A stretch of 64,000 bases of DNA from Oscillospiraceae bacterium NTUH-002-81 (GTDB lineage Bacteria; Bacillota; Clostridia; Lachnospirales; Lachnospiraceae), in contig CP136052.1 in the NCBI GenBank assembly GCA_032620915.1, positions 3,356,001-3,420,000 of the forward strand, given 5' to 3'. Below are positions 28,271 to 37,423 of the stretch, in pieces. Numbering within the stretch: the stretch's first letter is position 1; each line of letters starts with the position of its first letter. The notes under the pieces are model-generated. The model worked only from the letters and a program-made list of their open reading frames with translations, ran no database searches and was not told where the DNA came from. Position numbers and translations under genes: made by a program.

Positions 28271-28329
28271 TTGACAAATACCCCCTACAGGTATATATTC
28301 ATACCGTAGTAAATACCCTCTCAGGGTAT
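28271..28329 (+). promoter_or_regulatory. csoR-copA promoter with two CsoR operators
   Basis: TTGACA (28271-28276), 17-base spacer, TATATT (28294-28299). Operator 1 lies between the boxes: ATACC-N7-GGTAT (28278-28294). Operator 2 is ATACCC-N5-GGGTAT (28313-28329), downstream of -10. Both match the G/C-tract palindromes bound by CsoR; copper would release the repressor. Confidence 0.85.
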
Positions 28330-28365
28330 ATTGATCATAAAATATCAATAAGGAGCCATCATACT

Positions 28366-28713
28366 ATGAGTGAACAAATACAATCCCCGGCAACACCGCA
28401 GGAAAAAGTCTGTTGCTGCTGCGGTGACACACACGCAAAGACAAAGGAGCGCACCGACAAGGAACGGCGCGACCTGATGAACCGCCTGAAACGCATCGAG
28501 GGCCAGGTGCGCGGCATTCAGAACATGCTGGAAAATGACGCCTACTGCGCTGACATCCTCGTGCAGGTGGCCGCCGTCAACGCAGCGCTGAACAGCTTCA
28601 ACAAGGTGCTCCTTGCCAATCATGTGCGCACCTGCGTGGCTGATAATATCCGCCAGGGCAACGATGAAGTCATCGAAGAGCTGGTGACACTTCTGCAAAA
28701 ACTGATGCGCTAA
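28366..28713 (+). CDS. csoR: CsoR family copper-sensing repressor
   Basis: A 115-residue protein starting at ATG 28366 ten bases after AAGGAG; the open frame upstream is A/T-rich and covers the promoter. The DUF156 four-helix core begins [20 protein letters not shown]. The Cu(I) ligand set of CsoR is present: Cys61 (AYCADI), His86 and Cys90 (NHVRTC). An extra N-terminal CCCCGDTH cluster (residues 16-23) is unusual and could also bind metal. It controls its own gene and copA downstream through the two operators upstream. Confidence 0.9.
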   Translation: MSEQIQSPATPQEKVCCCCGDTHAKTKERTDKERRDLMNRLKRIEGQVRGIQNMLENDAYCADILVQVAAVNAALNSFNKVLLANHVRTCVADNIRQGNDEVIEELVTLLQKLMR

Positions 28714-28811
28714 AATCCATCCGCAATGCAGAAAACAGCATCCCTTCCCGGCTACATGCGAGCACAAAAGGGTATGTAGATTTACGACATTTCAAGAAAG
28801 GACTGAGACAA

Positions 28812-31418
28812 ATGGAACAATATAACGTTACAGGCATGAGCTGTGCCGCCTGCAGCACCCGGGTCGAGAAGGCCGTCCAGAAGGTGCCCGGCGTCACCTC
28901 CTGCTCGGTCAGCCTGCTGACCAACTCCATGGGCGTGGAAGGCACTGCTTCCTCCCAGGCCATCATCGAGGCGGTAGTAAATGCCGGATATGGCGCTTCC
29001 CTGAAAGGCGCCGCCAAAAATGCGGGCAGCGGTGCCTCTGACTATGAAGACATGCTGAAAGATAAAGAAACCCCGCTGTTAAAAAAGAGGCTCATCGTTT
29101 CCCTCTGCCTGCTGATCCCTCTCATGTATTTTTCCATGGGACATATGATGTGGGGCTGGCCGCTGCCGCACTTCTTTGACGGCAACCACATCGCCATGGG
29201 TCTGGTACAGCTTTTGTTCACCGTGGCTGTCATGGTGGTGAACCAGAAGTTTTTTATCAACGGTTTTAAGAGCCTGGCTCACCGGGCGCCCAACATGGAC
29301 ACTCTCGTTGCCCTGGGTTCCACCGCCGCTTTCGTTTACAGCGTGTATGCCCTGTTCGCCATGACCAGCGCCCAGGTACAGGGAGATGCCGAGGCAGTCA
29401 TGTCCTATATGCATGAGTTTTATTTTGAGTCCGCAGCCATGATCCTGACGCTGATCACTGTGGGTAAAATGCTGGAGGCCCGCTCCAAGGGAAAAACAAC
29501 CGACGCACTGAAGAGCCTCATGAAGCTGGCTCCCAAGACCGCCGTTGTTTTAAAGGATGGCGTGGAGACCGAGATTCCCATTGAACAGGTACACATCGGC
29601 GACCGTTTTGTGGTACGCCCAGGTGAAAATATCCCTGTAGACGGCGTGGTTGCCGAGGGCACCAGTGCCGTCAACGAATCCGCCCTCACCGGCGAGAGCA
29701 TCCCCGTGGACAAGGCCCCGGGAGATACCGTTTCTGCCGCAACTCTGAATCAGTCCGGCCATTTGATCTGCGAAGCCACCCGTGTGGGTGAGGACACCAC
29801 TCTGTCCCAGATCATCCAGATGGTCAGCGACGCCGCTGCCACCAAAGCCCCCATCGCCAAAGTGGCTGACCGGGTATCCGGCGTTTTCGTTCCTACCGTA
29901 ATTACCATTGCCATCATTACCACCATCGTGTGGCTGCTAGCCGGACAAACCATTGGTTTCGCCCTGGCAAGAGGCATTTCCGTTCTCGTCATCAGCTGCC
30001 CCTGCGCCCTGGGTCTTGCCACCCCGGTTGCCATCATGGTAGGCAACGGCATGGGCGCCAAGCACGGCACCATGTTCAAAACCGCCGTTTCTCTGGAAGA
30101 GACCGGCAAGATCCAGATCGTTGCCCTGGATAAAACAGGCACCATCACCAGCGGTGAACCCCGGGTAACCGACATTCTTCCCGCTGGCGGCTATACCGAA
30201 AAAACCCTTCTCGCCAAAGCCTGCGCACTGGAAAAGAAAAGTGAACACCCGCTGTCCCGGGCTGTCCTGGCCCTGGCACAGGAGCGGGGCATTGACGGCG
30301 GAGACACCGAGCAGTTTACAGCTGTTCCCGGCAACGGCCTCACCGGTGTGTTAAACGGCCATACCCTGGCAGGCGGTAATCTTTCCTTCATCGAGAAAAA
30401 TGCTGCCGTGCCGGAAGACCTGAAAGCACAGGCCAGCGCCCTGGCAGAAAAAGGCAAGACACCGCTGTTTTTCAGTGAGGATGGGCAGCTCATCGGTATC
30501 ATTGCCGTGGCTGACGTGATCAAAGAGGACAGCCCCCGGGCCGTGAAAGAATTACAGAACATGGGCATCCATGTGGTAATGCTCACAGGCGATAACGAGC
30601 GCACCGCCAAAGCCATCGGCGCGGAGGCCGGTGTAGATGAAGTCATCGCCGGGGTACTGCCGGACGGCAAAGAGGCGGTCATCAGCCGTCTGAAAAAGAA
30701 GGGCAAGGTTGCCATGGTAGGCGACGGCATCAACGATGCACCTGCCCTGACCTCCGCTGACATCGGTATCGCCATCGGCGCCGGAACCGACATCGCCATC
30801 GATGCCGCTGACATCGTGCTCATGAAGAGCCGCCTGTCCGACGTGCCCGCTGCTATCCGGCTGAGCCGCGCTACCTTACGCAACATCCATGAGAACCTGT
30901 TCTGGGCCTTTATTTACAATATCATCGGTATCCCGCTGGCTGCCGGTGTGTGGATTCCGCTGTTCCACCTGACCCTGAACCCCATGTTCGGTGCCGCAGC
31001 CATGAGCCTTTCCAGCTTCTGCGTGGTTACCAACGCCCTGCGCCTGAATTTCTTCAAGATGCATGACGCCAGCCACGACAAGCCCCATAAAAACGCCCTG
31101 GGAAGCGCCCCGTTACTCAGCGGTTCATCCGATACCAGTGCCGATACAGGCGCAGTTGCTGCAAATACCAAAACATCACAGACTGCAACAGACAACAGCA
31201 ACGACACCGTCATTACCCTGAAAATCAAAGGAATGATGTGCGGCCACTGCGAAGCCCATGTGAAATCCGCCCTGGAGGCATTGGACGGTGTAACAGAAGC
31301 TACTGCCAGCCACGAGGCAGGCACCGCCGTTGTGCACCTGTCCGGGGAAGTCTCCGACCAGACACTGAAAGCGACCATCAAAGAAGCTGGATATGATTTA
31401 AAGAAAGTGTTACGATAA
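28812..31418 (+). CDS. copA: Copper-exporting P1B-type ATPase with N- and C-terminal HMA domains
   Basis: An 868-residue Cu(I) P-type ATPase. An N-terminal HMA domain has [11 protein letters not shown] (Cys11/Cys14). Then come the membrane helices, the actuator TGES loop ([10 protein letters not shown]), the transport site CPC (Cys396-Pro-Cys398), the phosphorylated Asp440 in DKTGT, HP (SEHPLSRAV), and [11 protein letters not shown] Ser/Thr/Asp-rich linker (about 765-800) leads to a second HMA domain at the very C-terminus, [11 protein letters not shown] (Cys810/Cys813). A C-terminal HMA is uncommon; it closely matches the free chaperone encoded downstream. It exports Cu(I) from the cytoplasm and is regulated by CsoR. 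Confidence 0.93.
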   Translation: MEQYNVTGMSCAACSTRVEKAVQKVPGVTSCSVSLLTNSMGVEGTASSQAIIEAVVNAGYGASLKGAAKNAGSGASDYEDMLKDKETPLLKKRLIVSLCLLIPLMYFSMGHMMWGWPLPHFFDGNHIAMGLVQLLFTVAVMVVNQKFFINGFKSLAHRAPNMDTLVALGSTAAFVYSVYALFAMTSAQVQGDAEAVMSYMHEFYFESAAMILTLITVGKMLEARSKGKTTDALKSLMKLAPKTAVVLKDGVETEIPIEQVHIGDRFVVRPGENIPVDGVVAEGTSAVNESALTGESIPVDKAPGDTVSAATLNQSGHLICEATRVGEDTTLSQIIQMVSDAAATKAPIAKVADRVSGVFVPTVITIAIITTIVWLLAGQTIGFALARGISVLVISCPCALGLATPVAIMVGNGMGAKHGTMFKTAVSLEETGKIQIVALDKTGTITSGEPRVTDILPAGGYTEKTLLAKACALEKKSEHPLSRAVLALAQERGIDGGDTEQFTAVPGNGLTGVLNGHTLAGGNLSFIEKNAAVPEDLKAQASALAEKGKTPLFFSEDGQLIGIIAVADVIKEDSPRAVKELQNMGIHVVMLTGDNERTAKAIGAEAGVDEVIAGVLPDGKEAVISRLKKKGKVAMVGDGINDAPALTSADIGIAIGAGTDIAIDAADIVLMKSRLSDVPAAIRLSRATLRNIHENLFWAFIYNIIGIPLAAGVWIPLFHLTLNPMFGAAAMSLSSFCVVTNALRLNFFKMHDASHDKPHKNALGSAPLLSGSSDTSADTGAVAANTKTSQTATDNSNDTVITLKIKGMMCGHCEAHVKSALEALDGVTEATASHEAGTAVVHLSGEVSDQTLKATIKEAGYDLKKVLR

Positions 31419-31439
31419 TCCTACAGGATTTTCCATCGA

Positions 31440-31584
31440 CAACAGATTTCGAAGAAAGACAAATCAATCGATATCTGTTGAAAAAACAATTCCTGAATAC
31501 ATTTTAATATCCGTGTGAACATAAAACACGTTCTTCACACGAGATAAAAACAGGAATGATTTGAAACAATCAAAACCATTGTTT
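31440..31584 (+). other. Structured copA-copZ intergenic region with a series of hairpins
   Basis: Four inverted repeats occur in about 145 bases: CAACAGAT/ATCTGTTG (31440-31480), ATTCCTG/CAGGAAT (31489-31557) enclosing CGTGTGAA/TTCACACG (31512-31541), and AAACAAT/ATTGTTT (31564-31584). No U-run terminator follows any of them. This may be an RNA-processing or stability element that sets the copZ to copA ratio. Confidence 0.5.
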
Positions 31585-31619
31585 ATCATAATAAAAAAGA
31601 AGTATAGGAGGAAAAGAAA

Positions 31620-31877
31620 ATGACAGAAATTACAGTTGGTGTAGAAGGTATGATGTGTGGACATTGCGAGGCGCACGTAAACGATACGGTGAGAGCCGCA
31701 TTCCCGTCCGTGAAGAAGGTAACCTCTTCCCACAGCAAGGGACAGACCGTGATCCTCACCGAGGAGGATATCCCGGAGGACAAGCTGCGCGAAACCATTG
31801 ACAAGACCGGGTACACCGTAACCTCTGTTTCCGCCAAGCCCTATGAGAAAAAAGGGCTGTTCGGATTCCGCAAGTAA
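31620..31877 (+). CDS. copZ: Copper chaperone, HMA domain
   Basis: An 85-residue protein with a single HMA (ferredoxin-like) domain. The Cu(I) site is [11 protein letters not shown] (Cys13, Cys16), nearly the same as the C-terminal HMA of CopA. The sequence ends with a basic tail KPYEKKGLFGFRK. It starts after AGGAGG with ideal spacing. CopZ delivers Cu(I) to CopA; here it follows copA after a structured 200-base gap and precedes a terminator. Confidence 0.9.
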   Translation: MTEITVGVEGMMCGHCEAHVNDTVRAAFPSVKKVTSSHSKGQTVILTEEDIPEDKLRETIDKTGYTVTSVSAKPYEKKGLFGFRK

Positions 31878-31961
31878 TCGCAGCCACTCTGGTAAAATCA
31901 TCTGCCGCGCGCACATGGAGCATCCCGACAGATGATTTCCCACAGAATGCAGCACAGTCCA

Positions 31962-32017
31962 AAAAGGCAGCCCCTCACACCTTTCAAAGTGATCACGGGA
32001 CTGCCTTTCTTGTTTTT
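31962..32017 (+). terminator. Terminator of the copper operon
   Basis: AAAGGCAG-CCCC-TCAC pairs with GTGA-GGG-CTGCCTTT, followed by a T-rich stretch. Upstream, AAATCATCTG/CAGATGATTT (31895-31938) forms another hairpin without a T-run. Confidence 0.7.
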
Positions 32018-32141
32018 ATTTCATTTCTATTTCCCAGAGTCCTCTCCTGCTTTCAGCTATCCCTATATACGCTCCGCATAACCGAATACTTTCCTGAACA
32101 AAACTCTGTGAATTAAACCATTTTTCTGCACACTCGCGCCG

Positions 32142-33143
32142 TTATCTTTCCTCGCGGAAGTACGCCAGACCGAGACTTGCCGGAGGCTGATTTTCCCGCT
32201 TGCTGCGCATGCTGGTCACCACCAGAACGACCAGAGTTACCACGTAGGGGATCATTTTATACAGCTCCTGGTATTCCATATGATCCATGCCGGTGGGCAG
32301 ATACAGGTACAGGATGTACAGGCCGCCGAACAGGAAGGATGCCAGAACGCTCAAGTTCGGACGCCAGATGGTGAAGATCACAAGGGCAATGGCAAGCCAG
32401 CCTCTGTCACCAAAAGCATCGTTGGACCAAACGCCGCAGGCGTAGTCCATCACATAGTACAGGCCACCAAGACCTGCGATCATGCAGCCGATACAGGTGG
32501 CAAAGTATTTGTACTTCGTTACATTGATACCCGCCGCATCCGCAGTGTTGGGATTCTCTCCCACAGCCCGCAGGTGAAGCCCCGTCCGGGTATGATTGAG
32601 AATATAAGATGCCGCCAGGGCAATGATGACTGCCAGATATGCCAGAAAACCGTAGGACAGGAACAGCTTGCCGAATCCACCCAGTTTTCCTGCAAAGGGC
32701 AGGGATTTACTGAAAAAATTACTCGTTGCGGTCAGGGCGATAGACGGCACATCACTGTCCACCAGCTTGATCAGGGAACCGCCGAAGAAGTTACCGAAGC
32801 CAACACCAAAGGTAGTCATGGCCAGACCGGTTACGTTCTGGTTCGCCCGCAGAGTAACAGTGAGAAAGCAGTACAAAAGCCCCATGAGCAGTGCCCCCAA
32901 AAGGCAGCACAGCACCGGAATGAGCACGGCCAGCACCGGATTCATGGCTGACGCATCACCCACGGAATGCTCATAGAAAAAGGAACCGATGACACCGCTG
33001 ATGGCCCCCACATACATGACACCCGGGATCCCCAGGTTCAGGTTGCCGGATTTTTCGGTGATGATTTCCCCGGTACTACCGTACAGCAGCGGGATACCCT
33101 GCACGATCGCTCTCGGAATAAATGCAAGCAAAAAACTCAACAT
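32142..33143 (-). CDS. ABC transporter permease, BMP/nucleoside type, subunit 2
   Basis: A 333-residue permease of the BPD_transp_2 family with about nine spans. It opens with FIPRAIVQGIPLLYGSTGEIITEKSGNLNLGIPG, the characteristic loop of nucleoside-type permeases, and includes LRAVGENPNTADAAGINV, the coupling region that touches the ATPase. It lies two bases after the first permease gene. With the neighbouring permease, ATPase and BMP lipoprotein it imports purine nucleosides or a similar ligand. Confidence 0.88.
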   Translation of the reverse strand: MLSFLLAFIPRAIVQGIPLLYGSTGEIITEKSGNLNLGIPGVMYVGAISGVIGSFFYEHSVGDASAMNPVLAVLIPVLCCLLGALLMGLLYCFLTVTLRANQNVTGLAMTTFGVGFGNFFGGSLIKLVDSDVPSIALTATSNFFSKSLPFAGKLGGFGKLFLSYGFLAYLAVIIALAASYILNHTRTGLHLRAVGENPNTADAAGINVTKYKYFATCIGCMIAGLGGLYYVMDYACGVWSNDAFGDRGWLAIALVIFTIWRPNLSVLASFLFGGLYILYLYLPTGMDHMEYQELYKMIPYVVTLVVLVVTSMRSKRENQPPASLGLAYFREER

Positions 33144-33145
33144 GA

Positions 33146-34249
33146 TTACTGTTCCTCCTTTTCTGCTTTTTTACGGAACTGCAGCCGGTAAGTGATGAAA
33201 AACTCACAGCCGATGATGAAAAACAGGATGATACCTGTCAGGATATCGGAATACGCATGGTTCAGGCCAAACGCTGTGGAAATCTCGCTGGCGCCCCGAT
33301 CCATGAAAATAATAAGGAAGGTGGCAAATACCATGGTCAGCGGATTGAATTTGGACATCCAGGAAACAAGCACGGCGGTGAAGCCCTGGCCTCCCGCGAT
33401 GGTCGTCGTGATGGTGTGGTTGATGCTTCCCACAAGAAGCAGACCCACCAGGCCGCACAGTGCGCCGGACAGCACCACCGTACGGATGATGACCTTTTCT
33501 ACTTTGATGCCCACGTATTTCGCGGTATTTTCACTCTCGCCCACAACAGAAATGGCATAGCCCTGTTTGCTGTAATTCAGGTAAATATACATAAATACGG
33601 TGACGATGACAGCCACAAAAATGCTCAGCAGATATTTGGAACCGAACAGCTGGGGCAGCCAGCCCGCGTTGGAATTCTGGTTGATGATGCCGATCTTACC
33701 GGAGCCCTTGGGCACCTCCCACAGGATGGTGAAAAAAGCCACCAGCTGGGTTGCAATGTAGTTCATCATCAGGGTAGACAGCGTCTCGTTGGTGTTCCAT
33801 TTTGCCTTGAAAAATGCCGGGATAAAGCCCCAGATGGCGCCGGCAGCCACACTGGAAATCACCATACAGATGATCACAACCACGTTAGGAACTTTTTCTC
33901 CCAGACAGATCATGCAGGCTGCAGCCGCCAGTCCGCCGATGAGTACCTGTCCCTCGCCGCCGATGTTCCAGAACTTCATCTTGAACGCCGGTGTCAGCGC
34001 CAGCGCGATCAACAGCAGCACGGACATATTTTGCAGAGTGATCCATGTTTTTCTCGCAGTACCGAATGCACCGGCAAAAACAGACTGATACACCTCTACC
34101 GGGTTAATGCCGGTGGTCAGTGTCGTGACGATGCCGCACACGATCAGTGCCAGAATGATGGCCACTGCCCGGATGCCCACCGACTGATACCAGGGAAGCA
34201 CATCCCGCTTCACCACATGAAAAAACGGTTCTTTCTTTTTCTCATTCAT
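33146..34249 (-). CDS. ABC transporter permease, BMP/nucleoside type, subunit 1
   Basis: A 367-residue permease with a longer cytoplasmic N-terminus (MNEKKKEPFFHVVKRDVLPW) followed by about nine spans. FKMKFWNIGGEGQVLIGGLAAAA and ISVVGESENTAKYVGIKV are the two family blocks matching those of the partner permease. It overlaps the ATPase gene by eight bases. It forms a heterodimeric channel with the product of the next gene. Confidence 0.88.
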   Translation of the reverse strand: MNEKKKEPFFHVVKRDVLPWYQSVGIRAVAIILALIVCGIVTTLTTGINPVEVYQSVFAGAFGTARKTWITLQNMSVLLLIALALTPAFKMKFWNIGGEGQVLIGGLAAAACMICLGEKVPNVVVIICMVISSVAAGAIWGFIPAFFKAKWNTNETLSTLMMNYIATQLVAFFTILWEVPKGSGKIGIINQNSNAGWLPQLFGSKYLLSIFVAVIVTVFMYIYLNYSKQGYAISVVGESENTAKYVGIKVEKVIIRTVVLSGALCGLVGLLLVGSINHTITTTIAGGQGFTAVLVSWMSKFNPLTMVFATFLIIFMDRGASEISTAFGLNHAYSDILTGIILFFIIGCEFFITYRLQFRKKAEKEEQ

Positions 34250-35777
34250 CGCTTTCTCTTCCTCCTACCGAAGTCATCATCATTCCCACCTGATTTTTGT
34301 CGGTTGTCCGCGCATCCACGATGCCGCTGACCTGGCCGCCGCACAGCACCAGGATCCGGTCAGACAGCTCCATGAGCACGTCCAGATCCTCTCCGACGAA
34401 AATCACGGCCACACCGTTTTTCTTCTGCTCATTGATGAGCTTGTAAATCGTATAGGAAGAATTGATATCCAGGCCGCGCACGGCGTAAGCCGTCAGAAGC
34501 ACGGTCGGCGCAGAGGCGATCTCACGGCCTACCAGCACCTTCTGTACATTACCGCCGGACAGTCTGCGCACCGGTGTGGTAATGCCCGGGGTCACCACCT
34601 CCAGGTTCTCCACCACGTTCTCCGCCAGCTCCTTGGACGGCTTGCGGTTGGTGAAAGGCGTATGTCCTCTGCGGAAGGAACGCAGCATCATGTTGTCGGT
34701 CAGATCCATGTTGCCCACCAGACCCATGCCCAGCCGATCCTCCGGCACGAAGGAAAGGGACACGCCCATCTGGGCGATCTTCAGCGGATCCTTTCCGATG
34801 AGCTCTTCCTTGCTGCCATCATCCTCCACGTAACGGATCGTGCCCGCTTCCGTGGGCTGCAGACCGGCAATGGCCTCCAGCAGTTCCTTCTGGCCGCAGC
34901 CGGAAATGCCTGCGATACCGAGGATCTCTCCGCTGTTGGCGGTGAAGGATACATCCTGTAATTTCAAAATGCCGTCCTCGCTTCGCACGGTCAGCCCCTG
35001 CACCTCGATCCGGGGCTTGGGATCCACCGGATCGGGCCGCTCAATGTTCAGTGTCACCGCGTGGCCCACCATCATGTTGGTCATCTCGGTTACGTTGGTA
35101 TCCTTTGTCATCATGCTGCCGATATACTTTCCGGCCCGCAGCACAGCCACCCGGTCAGACAGGGATTCTACCTCATGCATCTTGTGAGTGATGATGATAA
35201 TGGCTTTGCCGTCGTCCCGCATTTTCCGCAGCACCCGGAACAGCTTCTCTGTCTCCTGGGGCGTCAGCACAGCCGTGGGCTCATCCAGGATCAGAATATC
35301 CGCTCCGCGGTACAGCACTTTTACGATCTCTACCGTCTGTTTCTGGGACACGGACATATCGTATATCTTCTGCTTCGGATCCACCTCGAAGCCGTATTTT
35401 TCACAGATCTCCTCGATTTTCCGGGAAGCCTCTTTGATGTTCAGCTTCCCCTCCAGGCCGAGGATGATGTTTTCCGCAGCGGAAAGCACATCGATCAGCT
35501 TGAAATGCTGGTGCACCATGCCTATCCCTAAATCAAAGGCTGCCCTGGGGGAGCGGATGACCTCCTCCTTGCCATTGATAAAAATCTGTCCCTCATCCGG
35601 GAAATAAATGCCCGAAAGCATGTTCATCAGCGTCGTTTTTCCGCTTCCGTTCTCGCCCAGCAGTGCCAGAATCTCTCCCTTATAGATGTCCAGACTAACT
35701 TTATCATTGGCGATTACGGAGCCGAAGGTTTTTGTAACATTTTTCATTGAAACTGCGGCTATCTTGGTTTCCATCAT
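34242..35777 (-). CDS. ABC transporter ATP-binding protein with two nucleotide-binding domains (BMP/nucleoside type)
   Basis: A 511-residue fused double ATPase. NBD1 has Walker A LLGENGSGKTTLMN, a changed signature (SVSQKQTVEI in place of LSGGQ) and Walker B ILILDEPTAVLTPQE. NBD2 has a degenerate Walker A (GISGCGQKELLEA), a normal LSGGNVQK signature and a poor Walker B (LLTAYAVRGLD). This asymmetry is usual in the sugar/nucleoside importer family, leaving one active site. Two ATGs start the gene; 35774 has better spacing to AGGGG. It energises the two permeases encoded next to it. Confidence 0.88.
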   Translation of the reverse strand: MMETKIAAVSMKNVTKTFGSVIANDKVSLDIYKGEILALLGENGSGKTTLMNMLSGIYFPDEGQIFINGKEEVIRSPRAAFDLGIGMVHQHFKLIDVLSAAENIILGLEGKLNIKEASRKIEEICEKYGFEVDPKQKIYDMSVSQKQTVEIVKVLYRGADILILDEPTAVLTPQETEKLFRVLRKMRDDGKAIIIITHKMHEVESLSDRVAVLRAGKYIGSMMTKDTNVTEMTNMMVGHAVTLNIERPDPVDPKPRIEVQGLTVRSEDGILKLQDVSFTANSGEILGIAGISGCGQKELLEAIAGLQPTEAGTIRYVEDDGSKEELIGKDPLKIAQMGVSLSFVPEDRLGMGLVGNMDLTDNMMLRSFRRGHTPFTNRKPSKELAENVVENLEVVTPGITTPVRRLSGGNVQKVLVGREIASAPTVLLTAYAVRGLDINSSYTIYKLINEQKKNGVAVIFVGEDLDVLMELSDRILVLCGGQVSGIVDARTTDKNQVGMMMTSVGGRESDE

Positions 35778-35870
35778 TTGTCCCCTTTCGAGTTAGTGGC
35801 TGATCCGCCCCTTTTTCTGCCGGTCCGGGAAAGCCTTTTCCTGTCGGAATCGGTTGCCCCGGGCTGATAG

Positions 35871-35906
35871 AAAAAGGGCGGCGCGGCGATATACGCTGTG
35901 CCGCCC
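35871..35906 (-). terminator. Hairpin terminator/attenuator between the BMP gene and the ABC genes
   Basis: GGGCGGC and GCCGCCC arms with TTTTT on the minus strand. It lies inside the operon and would reduce read-through, so more binding protein than transporter is made. Confidence 0.75.
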
Positions 35907-35947
35907 TGTGCAATCTTTTATACGGTCAGATATTGCACGGTTCGCTA

Positions 35948-37213
35948 TTAAAATGCGGTATCCAAAAGGTTGATGTCATCAATCTTCACATCGAAGTACG
36001 GAGCAGAACGGTACTCGGACTCATGGAAGTAACCATCGCTTACTACCTCGTGATCCGGTGTGTAATCAGCATCGGTATCGATATCTGCCTCGTAGCTGTC
36101 CAGAGTCTTGCCCTCTACAGTAAATTTGGAAGTATCGAATACATGCACATTGCCAGCCTCGATGTCAGCCTTTGCTGCATCTACAGCTTCCTGTGTGCCC
36201 TCTGCTACAGCTGTGCCAAGCTCGCTGAGTTCAACAGAGCCGGTTGCCAGAGTTCCTGTCCAGTCGGTGTCGATGGCCTTGCCCTCTTCTACACACTGGA
36301 TGGCATACTCAAAGTAAGGCTCCCAGTTGATTCTGGAAGATACCAGGAAGGTGTTCGGGCAAGCACTTGCTGTGCTTCCATTGTAGGAAACGTTCGGCAC
36401 GCCTGCGGTCTCACATGCGGTCGGTGCACCCATGGAGTCAGCATGCTGGCTGATCAGTACGCATCCGTTCTCGATCAGTTTATTTGCGCCCTCTTTTTCT
36501 GCGGTCTCATCATACCAGGATCCTGTGAAGGTTACGTCCATGGTAACAGTCGGGCAAACAGAGCGTGCGCCAAGGAAGAAAGAGGTGTAACCGGAGATAA
36601 CCTCAGCATAAGTATAAGCGCCGACATAACCCATCTTTGCCTGATCCTCTGTGATCTCGCCATTTGCGATCATCTCATTTAACTTGGTTCCTGCAACAAC
36701 GCCTGCCAGGTAACGGCCGTCATAGATGGATGCAAATGCATTGTGGTAGTTGTCCAGATTCTCTGTGTGTGCTTTTGTTCCGGTAGCGTGGCTGAACTGT
36801 ACTTCCGGGAACTCCTTTGCAGCTTCGATGATGTAATCCTCATGTCCGAAGCTATCTGCGAAGATGTAGTTACATCCTGCATCAGCAAGCTCGCAGGCTG
36901 CCTCATAGCACTCCTGTCCCTCAGGGATGTTTGTCTTGGTCATGTACTCAATGCCGAGTTTCTCACATGCTTCCTTCGCTGCGTTTAAGAAGTTCAGGTC
37001 GTAGGTAGAATTCTCGTCATGCAGGAAAATAAAACCTGCCTTTACGGTGGTTGCAGATGTGGTTCCCTCTGCGGAATCTGCAGTGTCCTCTGCACTCTCA
37101 TCTGCTGCGGCATCCTTCGTATCAGCGCTGCTGTCGGAAGAAGATCCGCATCCTGCCAGCATTCCCACGGTCAGTGCCATGACTGCAAGTAAGCTTACAA
37201 CTCTCTTTTTCAT
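35948..37213 (-). CDS. BMP family substrate-binding lipoprotein (nucleoside-type ABC importer)
   Basis: About 421 residues. Start ATG 37213 lies seven bases after GGAGG; the preceding GTG is too close. A lipoprotein signal ends MALTVGMLAGC (Cys22), followed by a Ser/Asp/Ala-rich linker. BMP features are KAGFIFLHDENSTYDLNF, CNYIFADSFGHEDYIIEAAKEFPEV, GRYLAGVVAGTKL and GAYTYAEVISGYTSFFLGA. BMP proteins such as PnrA bind purine nucleosides. It is followed by a terminator-like hairpin and then the ATPase and permease genes. Confidence 0.9.
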   Translation of the reverse strand: MKKRVVSLLAVMALTVGMLAGCGSSSDSSADTKDAAADESAEDTADSAEGTTSATTVKAGFIFLHDENSTYDLNFLNAAKEACEKLGIEYMTKTNIPEGQECYEAACELADAGCNYIFADSFGHEDYIIEAAKEFPEVQFSHATGTKAHTENLDNYHNAFASIYDGRYLAGVVAGTKLNEMIANGEITEDQAKMGYVGAYTYAEVISGYTSFFLGARSVCPTVTMDVTFTGSWYDETAEKEGANKLIENGCVLISQHADSMGAPTACETAGVPNVSYNGSTASACPNTFLVSSRINWEPYFEYAIQCVEEGKAIDTDWTGTLATGSVELSELGTAVAEGTQEAVDAAKADIEAGNVHVFDTSKFTVEGKTLDSYEADIDTDADYTPDHEVVSDGYFHESEYRSAPYFDVKIDDINLLDTAF

Positions 37214-37259
37214 CACTTTTCCTCCTGTTTAGATCTATTATCAGTTCTCAACACTTGTC

Positions 37260-37289
37260 AGTATAGGCATTTTCAGACAATATTGTCAA
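37260..37289 (-). promoter_or_regulatory. Promoter of the BMP-ABC operon
   Basis: Minus strand TTGACA (37284-37289), 18-base spacer, TATACT (37260-37265). Confidence 0.75.
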
Positions 37290-37423
37290 GAGGACGTGAA
37301 AAAATTATTAATTTTCCATAAAAACGACGGCATTCTTCTTCCTTCTATTTTATATTTTATGGTAAAGTAGGGATATATTTCTTGTTTTTCACTTTTTATT
37401 TTAGGAAATGAGGGAAACTGACT

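Noticed and set aside
30876..31088. C-terminal HMA of CopA as a separate frame-shifted copZ copy
   Set aside because: The frame is continuous through the linker to the stop at 31418, so it is a fused domain.
33257..34330. Long plus-strand open frame opposite the ABC permease
   Set aside because: Histidine-rich shadow frame; the minus strand encodes a conserved permease.
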